Source: Bacteroidales bacterium UBA1176
GTDB taxonomy: Bacteria > Bacteroidota > Bacteroidia > Bacteroidales > WCHB1-69
Assembly: GCA_002311645.1 (NCBI GenBank)
Contig: DBYW01000037.1
Location: 342-32,255, forward strand
Length of the DNA: 31,914 nt
Reading direction: 5' to 3'
This document shows, piece by piece, positions 5,041 through 13,061 of the stretch. Under the pieces are notes generated by a model. It was not told where the DNA came from. It ran no database searches and worked only from the letters and a program-made list of their open reading frames with translations. Within the stretch, counting starts at the first letter, position 1. Each line of letters starts with the position of its first letter. The translations under genes and the position numbers were made by a program.

Positions 5041-7275
5041 TTACAGAAGGTGAATGGCAACTGTCAGACCAGCCATCACAATGCTCACCATGCTCATCAG
5101 CTTGATTAGGATGTTCAGGGAGGGGCCGGAGGTGTCCTTGAAAGGATCGCCCACGGTGTCACCCACAACAGTAGCCTTGTGGTTGTCGGAGCCCTTGCCA
5201 CCGAAGTTGCCTTCCTCGACATACTTCTTGGCATTGTCCCAAGCACCACCAGCGTTGGCCATGAAAATAGCCAGCACGAAACCTGCGCCGAGACCGCCGA
5301 CTAACAGGCCGAGCACGCCAGCCACGCCGAGGATCACACCCGTGAGGATGGGAGCCAGAATGGCGAGGATGGACGGCAGCAACATTTCGCGTTGGGCGCC
5401 CTTGGTGGAGATGGCCACGCAACGGGCATAGTCAGGCGTACCCTCACCCGTGAGGATGCCCTTGATCTCGCGGAACTGACGACGAACCTCTTCCACCATC
5501 TTTTGTGCAGCGCGACCCACGGCATTCATCGTGAGACCGCAGAACAGGAAGGCCATCATGGAACCGATGAAGACACCCACAAGCACCTTCGGGTTCATCA
5601 GAGAGACATTGTACCAGCTCATAAAGTCAATGAGGTTGGCACTTGCCAATTCCTCAGCAGTCTTTTCAATACCGTCAGCTACCGTGGCGAAACCGTTGCT
5701 GGCGTTTTCAGCGATACGGATGAGCGCCATCTTGATCTCTTCCACATAGGAAGCGAGCAGGGCGAGGGCAGTCAGAGCGGCAGAACCGATGGCAAAGCCC
5801 TTACCGGTAGCAGCCGTCGTGTTGCCCAGTGCGTCGAGAGCGTCAGTGCGCTTGCGGACCTCCGGATCCAAACCGCTCATCTCGGCATTACCGCCGGCGT
5901 TGTCGGCGATAGGACCGTAAGCGTCCGTAGCGAGAGTGATGCCTAACGTGGAGAGCATACCCACAGCGGCGATACCGATGCCATACAGGCCTTTGGAGAG
6001 ATTCACAGCGGTGAACTCAATGTTGAAGCCGTTGGCGCACAGGAAAGCGAGGATAATGGCGACACCAATGGTGAGCACCGGAATCACGGTGGAAATCATA
6101 CCCAAACCGATACCGGAGATGATGACCGTAGCAGGACCCGTTTGTGAGGACTCGGCCACCTTTTGGGTCGGCTTGTAAGATTGGGAGGTGTAGTATTCCG
6201 TTGATTTGCCGATAATCACGCCGGCGAGCAGACCCACAACTACAGAGAGGGAGACCTGCCACCACACGATTTCGGTAGCATCTTTGAACAACACATACAT
6301 AATGCCGAAAGTAGCCACTGCAATGAGGACAGCAGCGGTGTTGGTACCACGGCTCAAGGCCTTCAACAACTCGGACATGCTGGCATCTTCTTTCGTACGG
6401 ACCATGAAAATACCAATGACAGAGAGCACAACGCCCACTGCGGCAATCATCATAGGAGCAAGAATGGAACGCATCTGCAACTCAGCACCAAGTGTGGCGA
6501 AAGCAGCAGCGCCGAGAGCCATCGTGGAAAGGATGGAACCGGCGTAGGATTCGTACAGGTCAGCGCCCATACCAGCGACATCACCCACATTGTCACCCAC
6601 ATTGTCAGCGATGGTGGCGGGGTTGCGCGGGTCGTCCTCGGGAATGTTGAACTCGGTCTTACCAACCAAGTCGGCGCCCACGTCAGCGGCTTTGGTGTAG
6701 ATACCACCACCCACACGGGCGAACAGAGCCTGTGTGGAGGCACCCATACCGAAGGTCAGCATCGTGGTGGTGATAATCACCAGATGGTTGGTTTCGGGGA
6801 TGAAATAGTTGAGGATGAGGAACCACACGGAAACGTCGAGGAGCGCTAAGCCGACGACGGTCAAGCCCATGACGGCACCGCTGCGGAAAGCGACCTGCAG
6901 ACCTTTGTTGAGGGTCTGACGGGCACCGTTAGCGGTACGTGCGGAAGCGTAGGTGGCGGTCTTCATGCCGAGGAAACCGGCCAAACCGGAGAAGAAACCA
7001 CCGGTCAGGAAGGCGAACCACACCCATCCGTTCTGCAAATCGAACAACGACATGATGAAAAACAGCACGGCGAGGACGATGAAGACGATGCCCACCACCT
7101 TGTACTGCTGTTTCAGATAAGCCATAGCGCCCTTACGGACATGCGAGGCGATTTCACGCATTGTCGGAGTACCCTCGTCCTCCTTCAGCATTCTGCGATA
7201 GAAGAAAAAGGCAAATCCCAATGCCACGATGGATGCGCAAAACACGATCCATACATACTTCACAAGATTTTCCAT
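5041..7275 (-). CDS. hppA: K+-dependent membrane-bound cation-pumping pyrophosphatase
   Basis: 744 residues, the usual family length, with about 16 membrane segments. Hydrolyses pyrophosphate and uses the energy to pump H+ and/or Na+ across the inner membrane. The substrate site is visible in GGGIYTKAADVGADLVGK (189-206), DNVGDNVGD (224-232) and the late loop NAGGAWDNAKKYVEE. In GNTTAATGKG (484-493), Ala488 and Gly491 replace the Lys and Thr of K+-independent enzymes, indicating K+ dependence, a class that contains Na+ and Na+/H+ pumps. The exact ion cannot be read here. It faces the pfkA unit across a shared terminator. Its own promoter box is at 7348-7355. Confidence 0.96.
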   Translation of the reverse strand: MENLVKYVWIVFCASIVALGFAFFFYRRMLKEDEGTPTMREIASHVRKGAMAYLKQQYKVVGIVFIVLAVLFFIMSLFDLQNGWVWFAFLTGGFFSGLAGFLGMKTATYASARTANGARQTLNKGLQVAFRSGAVMGLTVVGLALLDVSVWFLILNYFIPETNHLVIITTTMLTFGMGASTQALFARVGGGIYTKAADVGADLVGKTEFNIPEDDPRNPATIADNVGDNVGDVAGMGADLYESYAGSILSTMALGAAAFATLGAELQMRSILAPMMIAAVGVVLSVIGIFMVRTKEDASMSELLKALSRGTNTAAVLIAVATFGIMYVLFKDATEIVWWQVSLSVVVGLLAGVIIGKSTEYYTSQSYKPTQKVAESSQTGPATVIISGIGLGMISTVIPVLTIGVAIILAFLCANGFNIEFTAVNLSKGLYGIGIAAVGMLSTLGITLATDAYGPIADNAGGNAEMSGLDPEVRKRTDALDALGNTTAATGKGFAIGSAALTALALLASYVEEIKMALIRIAENASNGFATVADGIEKTAEELASANLIDFMSWYNVSLMNPKVLVGVFIGSMMAFLFCGLTMNAVGRAAQKMVEEVRRQFREIKGILTGEGTPDYARCVAISTKGAQREMLLPSILAILAPILTGVILGVAGVLGLLVGGLGAGFVLAIFMANAGGAWDNAKKYVEEGNFGGKGSDNHKATVVGDTVGDPFKDTSGPSLNILIKLMSMVSIVMAGLTVAIHLL

Positions 7276-7347
7276 AAATTAAATTGATTTTAAATTATTG
7301 ATTGATAAATATTTATGATAAATTCCGATAAAATCAGAACAAGGATG

Positions 7348-7355
7348 CAAAGATA
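7348..7355 (-). promoter_or_regulatory. Probable hppA promoter, -7 box
   Basis: Read on the minus strand the box is TATCTTTG, a perfect TAnnTTTG. It lies in the 106-bp gap upstream of hppA and implies a leader of roughly 65 bases rich in A and T. No convincing -33 box was found at the usual distance. Confidence 0.5.
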
Positions 7356-7381
7356 TATAAAATATAACAACCCCTATCCTG

Positions 7382-9070
7382 CTATTTTTCAAGCAACTGC
7401 TTGACGGCCTTTTCCAGAGCAGCGCCACGCAGATCCTTGGCCACAATGCGCCCATCGCGATCCAGAAGGAACATGCTGGGAATGGAGCGCACGCCATAGA
7501 TGGCTGCAGCCTCGGAAGACCAGTATTTCAAGTCGCTGACATGGTTGGGCCAAACCAGTTGGTCGTCTTTGATAGCCTTCTTCCAGTTGTTGGCGTCGCG
7601 GTCGAGAGAAACGCTGAACACTTCAAAGCCCTTGTCATGATACTTGGCATAGACATTGCGCACATTGGGGCTTTCGCGGCGGCAGGGACCGCACCAGGAG
7701 GCCCAGAAGTCGATCAGGACAACCTTGCCGCGCAGGTCGGAGAGTTTGCGAATATTACCATCGGGATCCGGAAATGCCAGATCGGGAGCGAGGGCACCTA
7801 TGGAGGTCTTGCCTGCAGGGGAGTTGAGGATGTTCCAGCGTTCCTTCACGATGGGATGTTCGGGGTTGGTGACATGCAGGGCGCGCACAACCTCTTCATG
7901 CAGGGCCGCGTTCTGCTCGCGCGGGAACATGTCCACAAACATAAGCACGGCAATGTCATCCTTGTGTTGTTTGATGAGATCGATGAGCCGTCCGTTCAAA
8001 TAGTCGTCCACCTCGTTGTATTTGACTTGATAGCCATTGACGACTTCCCGGAGAATTTGCTGAGCTTCGTTCACCAAGCGAGTAGCAGCAGCTTTGGAAC
8101 CAGACATTTGCTGTTCATACTCGGTCGATTTGGACGCATTCGGCGCGATATGCGTATTGGCAAGCGCAATAACGCGTTCCGCCCAGGCATTCGCAATCTT
8201 TTTTTGCCCCATCAGGTCGTTAAAAACCAAACTGTCGCGATCTGCGACAAGTTGGCGCACTTCTCCCATATACGAACCAACGGAAGTCAGGGCCAGTTGG
8301 TGGCGATCATTCACGTCCTTGATGTAATTGTCCAATTTTCCATAAAAATCCGCATTGTCGGGTTGGCGGCCAGAGGAAAAGTCATAATAGTTGCCCACAT
8401 TTTCCAAGTAATTTGCAAACGGACGGTAGTTGTTGTCAAGATTCTTGAGCAACTTATTGGCAGAAGAGATGAAAAGATCCATCTCGGAGCCTTTCACCTT
8501 ATTGGACGGAGCCATAGCTCTGCACAATTTCAGCAAGGAATCAGCTGAATGATAGGAAGATAAAATATAATTGTCGACATCATTGTTGGTTTGGGAATAC
8601 ATATTGAAGTTCTGGGTCAGATTACTCCAATATTTCTGTCTGGGGTCGGCTTGCAGCGCATTGTTGAGGCTGTCGAGCACTGTTTTCTTGCGGGATGTGA
8701 AACTTGTGGCTTCTTTCACAAAATCCATGGAGGGGGAGCCACTGACAGACGGAATAGAATGCAAGTCATTGGCATCCAGGGTTAATTGCAGATTTTCGCC
8801 AGGTTTCACAACCACGAGGAAATAGTTCTCATCACCGAAATCGAAACGATAGATATCGTTATCGAGATTCAATTTCATCGAAAACTGATCATCGACGATA
8901 TCGGAAGAGGCAAAGACATTCCGATTATTGCCGTATGAATTAATCAAATCGACATGTTTAAACTTGTTGTTTTGCAAAGTCACATGCACCGTGGAGGGTG
9001 TTTGAGCAACGACAGATCCAACTATTGCCGTAAATGTGAACAAGATAGCGCACAGTTTAATATATTTCAT
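7382..9070 (-). CDS. Exported TlpA-like thiol-disulfide oxidoreductase
   Basis: 562 residues from the ATG at 9070; a longer frame exists but would cross the promoter, and MKYIKLCAILFTFTAIVG starts a clean signal peptide. Residues ~25-120 resemble the beta-rich N-terminal domain (DUF4369-like) often fused to Bacteroidetes thioredoxin proteins, ~120-410 are mostly helical and unassigned, and ~425-562 form an AhpC/TSA-TlpA thioredoxin fold with WASWCGPC (active Cys460 and Cys463) and the cis-Pro region SIPSMFL. It should act on disulfides in the periplasm. It shares a symmetric divergent promoter with the redox operon to its right and is followed by hppA in the same direction. Confidence 0.88.
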   Translation of the reverse strand: MKYIKLCAILFTFTAIVGSVVAQTPSTVHVTLQNNKFKHVDLINSYGNNRNVFASSDIVDDQFSMKLNLDNDIYRFDFGDENYFLVVVKPGENLQLTLDANDLHSIPSVSGSPSMDFVKEATSFTSRKKTVLDSLNNALQADPRQKYWSNLTQNFNMYSQTNNDVDNYILSSYHSADSLLKLCRAMAPSNKVKGSEMDLFISSANKLLKNLDNNYRPFANYLENVGNYYDFSSGRQPDNADFYGKLDNYIKDVNDRHQLALTSVGSYMGEVRQLVADRDSLVFNDLMGQKKIANAWAERVIALANTHIAPNASKSTEYEQQMSGSKAAATRLVNEAQQILREVVNGYQVKYNEVDDYLNGRLIDLIKQHKDDIAVLMFVDMFPREQNAALHEEVVRALHVTNPEHPIVKERWNILNSPAGKTSIGALAPDLAFPDPDGNIRKLSDLRGKVVLIDFWASWCGPCRRESPNVRNVYAKYHDKGFEVFSVSLDRDANNWKKAIKDDQLVWPNHVSDLKYWSSEAAAIYGVRSIPSMFLLDRDGRIVAKDLRGAALEKAVKQLLEK

Positions 9071-9082
9071 TGTCTTAATTTT

Positions 9083-9126
9083 TTTGAGGCGGCAAAGATA
9101 CAAATTTATTATCTTTGCCGCTCAAA
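9083..9126. promoter_or_regulatory. Symmetric divergent promoter pair
   Basis: The perfect inverted repeat GCGGCAAAGATA (9089-9100) and TATCTTTGCCGC (9110-9121) contains one TATCTTTG -7 box per strand: minus strand at 9093-9100, plus strand at 9110-9117. Each has a TTTG at a plausible -33 place beyond the other box (plus strand 9083-9086, minus strand 9123-9126; gaps 23 and 22). The two promoters therefore interlock and serve the TlpA-like gene and the VOC/Hdr operon. Confidence 0.7.
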
Positions 9127-9137
9127 ATTTTAGTATA

Positions 9138-10217
9138 ATGTATAATTATAATATTGTAGGAATTCAGCAGGTCGGCATAGGCACGGAAAACATGATGGAA
9201 TCGTGGAAATGGTATGCCGACATGTTCCAGATGAACGTCCGCATTTTGGAGGACGACACGGTGGCAGAGTTGATGTTGCCGTACACTGGCAACCAACCGC
9301 AGCGCCGCCATGCCGCCATCGCCGCCAACTTGCAAGGCGGCGGCGGTTTTGAGATTTGGCAGTATTCGGAGCGCAAGCCACAGCCCGTCGCTTTCGACAT
9401 CCAGATTGGCGATCTTGGCGTCTTCATCGCCAAGATCAAGAGCCACAACATCGCAGCCTATCATGAGGAGCTGACGCAAAAATATCGCGACATCACCCCC
9501 ATCTTCATGGATCCGAGGGGTCTGCCCACCTTCTACATCCACGATCCCGCCGGCAACTGTTTTCAAGTGGTGGAGGACAACGACATCTTCATCGACGAGA
9601 AAAACCTCTCGGGCGGCATCGTTGGCGCGATGGTCGGCGTCACCGACATTGACCGTTCCTTGACAGTCTATCGCGACATCTTCGGCTACGACAAGGTATT
9701 GTATGACAAGAACGGCACATTCAGCGACTGGCGCACATTACGCGGCGGCGAGGGACATTACCGCCGTGTGCTGTTGGGACGCTCCACGCCCCACAAAGGT
9801 CCTTTCGCCCCCCTGTACGGCACCGGCACCATCGAATTGGTGCAAGCCCTCGACCGCACCCCGCGCAAGATCTTCGAAGGACGCTACTGGGGCGACCCGG
9901 GCTTCATCCAGATATGTTTCGATGTGGTCAACATGCGTGAATTAGAAAAAAAATGCAACGAACTCGGATTTCCGTTCACCGTGGACAGTTGCGCCGACCA
10001 GTCGCAATTTGACATGGGCAAGGCCGCCGGTCATTTCACCTACATCGAGGATCCCGACGGCACCCTTATCGAGATGGTTGAAACACACAAGGTTCCCATC
10101 ATTGACAAGCTCAACATCTCACTCAACCTCATGAAACTCGACCGTAGCAAGCCGCTACCCAAGTTTTTCTTCCAGCTCATGAAATTTAACCGAGTAAAAT
10201 TCAAGAACAATGGGTAA
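9138..10217 (+). CDS. Double VOC-domain protein linked to Hdr-like operon
   Basis: 359 residues from the ATG at 9138, 20 bp after the -7 box; the frame is open further upstream but would begin inside the promoter. Two vicinal-oxygen-chelate (glyoxalase/dioxygenase fold) modules are visible, ~5-148 and ~161-318. Domain 1 has Gln11 (QQVGIG) and Glu146 (NCFQVVEDN) where metal ligands usually lie. In domain 2 the first ligand position reads GAMVGV with no His or Gln, while Glu312 (GTLIEMVE) remains, so it may be degenerate. Residues 319-359 form a basic tail. The reaction is unknown: VOC proteins include epimerases, lyases and dioxygenases. The stop overlaps the next gene by 8 bp, which ties it to the iron-sulfur proteins downstream. 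Confidence 0.85.
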   Translation: MYNYNIVGIQQVGIGTENMMESWKWYADMFQMNVRILEDDTVAELMLPYTGNQPQRRHAAIAANLQGGGGFEIWQYSERKPQPVAFDIQIGDLGVFIAKIKSHNIAAYHEELTQKYRDITPIFMDPRGLPTFYIHDPAGNCFQVVEDNDIFIDEKNLSGGIVGAMVGVTDIDRSLTVYRDIFGYDKVLYDKNGTFSDWRTLRGGEGHYRRVLLGRSTPHKGPFAPLYGTGTIELVQALDRTPRKIFEGRYWGDPGFIQICFDVVNMRELEKKCNELGFPFTVDSCADQSQFDMGKAAGHFTYIEDPDGTLIEMVETHKVPIIDKLNISLNLMKLDRSKPLPKFFFQLMKFNRVKFKNNG

Positions 10218-10818
10218 TCTTGTAAATCTCATCAAACAGGACGTCCGTTACCAAGAGGCCCTGAAAGCCTGCATGAACTGCGGCATGTGCACGGCAGTCT
10301 GCCCAGCTGCAGAGTTCTACGACTACGACCCGCGGCGCATCTGCGACACCGTGCAACGCGGCGACGAGGCCTCCATCGAGAAGCTGCTCCGCACCGACAC
10401 CATCTGGTATTGCGGCCAGTGCATGTCGTGCAAGCCACGCTGCCCCCGCGGCAACGCGCCCGGCGAGATCATCAACATACTGCGCAAACTATCGCAACAA
10501 TTCGGCTATTTCAAGGACAGTGAAATGGGAAGGCAACAGATGCAACTGATGCGCGAGATTGAAGGCAACATCCTCGAAATAGGATACTGCGTGCACCCTG
10601 ACAAGGTCATCCCCGCCAAACATGTGGAACAGGGACCCGTCTGGGAATGGTACACCAAGAACATCAAGGAAGTCGCACCAAAATTAGGCGCCAACTATCA
10701 CGGACAGGGAGCGGGCGCACTGCGCGACATCCCGCATGAGGACATGGCTGAGGTGCGCAAGATCTTTGAAGTCACCGGCGGCATGGAACTGCGCAAACAG
10801 GTGATCGGCGAAGAATAA
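10210..10818 (+). CDS. HdrC-like 4Fe-4S dicluster protein
   Basis: 202 residues. Two CxxCxxCxxxC-type motifs (Cys21, 24, 27, 31 and Cys68, 71, 74, 78) bind two 4Fe-4S clusters, with the spacing seen in heterodisulfide reductase subunit C and related ferredoxin subunits. Residues ~95-202 form an extension without further cysteine clusters (one Cys near 147). There is no signal peptide, so it is cytoplasmic, presumably passing electrons to or from the membrane subunit encoded at 11234. It overlaps the VOC gene by 8 bp and is followed by a second, shorter dicluster protein after 71 bp. The substrate of the complex is not known. Confidence 0.88.
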   Translation: MGNLVNLIKQDVRYQEALKACMNCGMCTAVCPAAEFYDYDPRRICDTVQRGDEASIEKLLRTDTIWYCGQCMSCKPRCPRGNAPGEIINILRKLSQQFGYFKDSEMGRQQMQLMREIEGNILEIGYCVHPDKVIPAKHVEQGPVWEWYTKNIKEVAPKLGANYHGQGAGALRDIPHEDMAEVRKIFEVTGGMELRKQVIGEE

Positions 10819-10889
10819 GCCTTTACGAGAGGCATTCAACAACAAATCAATTCAATCCAACATTCAGACTCTGAAAACAATAATACGAT

Positions 10890-11234
10890 ATGGCAGATTT
10901 TGGATTTTCCCTCAAGAAAGCACGAACAGTATATCTTTCTAAAACCGACATGCGCAAGGCGGAACAACTCATCGCCACCGTCCCCTCCTACAAGCTCTGC
11001 ATCGGTTGCGGCGGATGTACGGCATCGTGTTCCGCCCGCCAATTCACGGATTTTAACATTCGCAAGGCCCACAACCACTTCCGCCGCGGCCAATACGACA
11101 AACTGGAGGAAGAGTTGCAAAAGTGCATGCTCTGCGGCAAATGCACCCTCGTGTGTCCCAGAGGCGTAAACCTCCGCTCCCTTATCATCAACATGCGTCA
11201 GATACTGTCAAACACCACTGAAATCTTAGCCTAA
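10890..11234 (+). CDS. Short HdrC-like 4Fe-4S dicluster protein
   Basis: 114 residues. Two cluster motifs, Cys37, 40, 43, 47 and Cys79, 82, 85, 89 (CMLCGKCTLVCPRG), match the core of HdrC-like ferredoxins without the long tail of the neighbour. Its TAA shares one base with the ATG of the next gene (TAATG), so translation is likely coupled. Together with the 202-residue protein it would supply four cubane clusters. It is cytoplasmic and is probably an electron-transfer subunit of the same complex. Confidence 0.88.
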   Translation: MADFGFSLKKARTVYLSKTDMRKAEQLIATVPSYKLCIGCGGCTASCSARQFTDFNIRKAHNHFRRGQYDKLEEELQKCMLCGKCTLVCPRGVNLRSLIINMRQILSNTTEILA

Positions 11235-13018
11235 TGGAGAATTTTCATCCTTTTGTACTGCCGTTTGTGTTAGGAGCCTACCTCCTGCTCATTCTCTGCA
11301 TCTACAAGTACGTCCGATGGGTGCGGCAGTTCGACCGTTTCCAACGCACTGTCATCTGGAAGAACATCTTTTCAGGCAAATTGCTGCCGGCCATTTGGGA
11401 GATGTTCAAGGAATGCCTGCTCCACCTTCGCATCACCAAAAAGAACTGGCGCTTGGGTTACATGCACCGCAGCATCGCCTTCGGCTGGTTCCTGCTCATC
11501 GTGGTCGGCGCCATCGAGAGCCGACTGGGCACGCCCAAACATTTCCACTTCTGGGTTGCCATCTTCTATCGCTATTTTCACCAAGCACCGCCCACAACGC
11601 AATCCGCCTTGGTTTTCACCCACATCATGGACGCATTGCTGCTGTATGTGCTCTCCGGCATCACCTTGGCTCTTGTCAAGAAGATCCACTCCCGTATCCT
11701 TGGCATGCGTCGTGCCACCAAGCACACCGTGATGGACAACACCATTCGCATAGCCCTCTGGAGCATCTTCCCCCTGCGTCTGCTGAGCGAATCCCTCTCT
11801 GCATGCCTCTACCATAACGGCGGATTCCTCACACAAACCATCGGCAACCTCTTCAGTCCTGCCGTGGCGCAAGTTCTCGAGCTTCCCAGCTGGACATTGT
11901 ACTCCATCGCACTGTGTCTCTTCTTCATATTGCTGCCTTTCTCCCGCTACATGCACATCTTCACGGAAATATTCCTTATCTATTTCCGCAAGTTAGGCGT
12001 GAAAGAACGCGTCAAAATGACCGGCTACACCAAGTTCGAGCTCAGTGCCTGCTCGCGCTGCGGTATATGCATCGACCGCTGCCCGCTTTACAAAGATCTT
12101 GGCATCATGGATGTGCAATCCGTATACCTGTTGCGTAATCTCCGCAATCTGGAGCACCACAAAGACATAGTGGAAGCAGGCAAGAACTGTCTTCTTTGCA
12201 GCCAATGCGCGGAAGACTGTCCCGTGGACATCGACCTGATGTCCATCCGCCGCATCTCGCGTGACAAAGGCGAGCTCGACACTGACGGCAACTACAAATA
12301 TCTCCACAAGGTCAAGGCTTTCAACTCCATCGGGCGCGTGGCCTACTTCGGTGGATGCATGTCGCAACTCACACCCGCCGTGGGTGCCTCCATGGAAAAA
12401 ATCTTCCAGGCTGCTGGACAGAAATTTTGGTACATGGACAAAGAACGCACCATCTGCTGCGGACGCCCGCTGGCCCAACAAGGCTTCAACAAGCAGGCCG
12501 CCGAGCTGCGCCGTAAGAACACCGAACTCATTCACAACTCCGGCGCCACCGCACTTATCACCTCCTGTCCCATTTGCTACAATGCCTTCAAAAACGAATA
12601 CCAGCTGCACATTCCCGTCTATCACCACACCGAATACATCGACCAACTCATCCGATGCGGCAAACTCCAGGTCGACAAGTGCGACCTGAAAGTCACCTAC
12701 CACGACCCGTGTGAATTAGGACGGGGATGCCATATCTACGACGAGCCACGCCATGTGCTGCAAACCGTCGCAACGCTGCTCGAGACCGAAAACAACCGCG
12801 AGAACAGCCTTTGCTGCGGCATAAACCTCGGCAACACCGTTATCACCCTTGACCAACAAACCACCATCCGCAACACAGCCCTGAAAAACCTCACCTCTCC
12901 CGACCCCGATATGGTAGTGACCGCCTGTCCCATGTGCAAACGTGCCTTCCAGCACGGAGGCACCAACGTGGAGATCAAGGATATCGCTGAAATAGTGGCG
13001 AATCGGATCAAAAGCTGA
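11234..13018 (+). CDS. Fused HdrE/HdrD-like membrane iron-sulfur oxidoreductase
   Basis: 594 residues. The N-terminal ~250 residues carry about five hydrophobic segments (~8-28, 80-98, 126-148, 168-190, 222-243) with histidines such as His78, His130, His194 and His241 that could bind heme b, like NarI/HdrE quinone-reactive subunits. Then come two 4Fe-4S motifs (Cys273-283 and Cys319-329) and two CCG domains: Cys375, Cys408-Cys409, Cys445/448 and Cys493, Cys527-Cys528, Cys565/568. CCG domains hold the special cluster of heterodisulfide reductase HdrB/HdrD and also occur in GlpC, GlcF and LutA. The fusion suggests a menaquinone-linked complex. No flavin subunit (HdrA or GlpA type) is nearby. 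Substrate unknown. Confidence 0.88.
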   Translation: MENFHPFVLPFVLGAYLLLILCIYKYVRWVRQFDRFQRTVIWKNIFSGKLLPAIWEMFKECLLHLRITKKNWRLGYMHRSIAFGWFLLIVVGAIESRLGTPKHFHFWVAIFYRYFHQAPPTTQSALVFTHIMDALLLYVLSGITLALVKKIHSRILGMRRATKHTVMDNTIRIALWSIFPLRLLSESLSACLYHNGGFLTQTIGNLFSPAVAQVLELPSWTLYSIALCLFFILLPFSRYMHIFTEIFLIYFRKLGVKERVKMTGYTKFELSACSRCGICIDRCPLYKDLGIMDVQSVYLLRNLRNLEHHKDIVEAGKNCLLCSQCAEDCPVDIDLMSIRRISRDKGELDTDGNYKYLHKVKAFNSIGRVAYFGGCMSQLTPAVGASMEKIFQAAGQKFWYMDKERTICCGRPLAQQGFNKQAAELRRKNTELIHNSGATALITSCPICYNAFKNEYQLHIPVYHHTEYIDQLIRCGKLQVDKCDLKVTYHDPCELGRGCHIYDEPRHVLQTVATLLETENNRENSLCCGINLGNTVITLDQQTTIRNTALKNLTSPDPDMVVTACPMCKRAFQHGGTNVEIKDIAEIVANRIKS

Positions 13019-13061
13019 CATTCAGGAATCATAGAGACATTCTCACCATAGCATCGTTAAT

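Noticed and set aside
5392..5946. Open frame on the + strand opposite hppA
   Set aside because: Antisense to conserved pyrophosphatase motifs; no supporting signal.
7541..8548. Long open frame on the + strand (335 codons)
   Set aside because: Lies wholly antisense to the TlpA-like gene, has no family motif, and reflects the codon bias of the real gene.
9036..9137. Upstream extension of the VOC protein
   Set aside because: Would start inside the divergent promoter and add residues unlike any VOC protein; the ATG at 9138 fits the -7 box.
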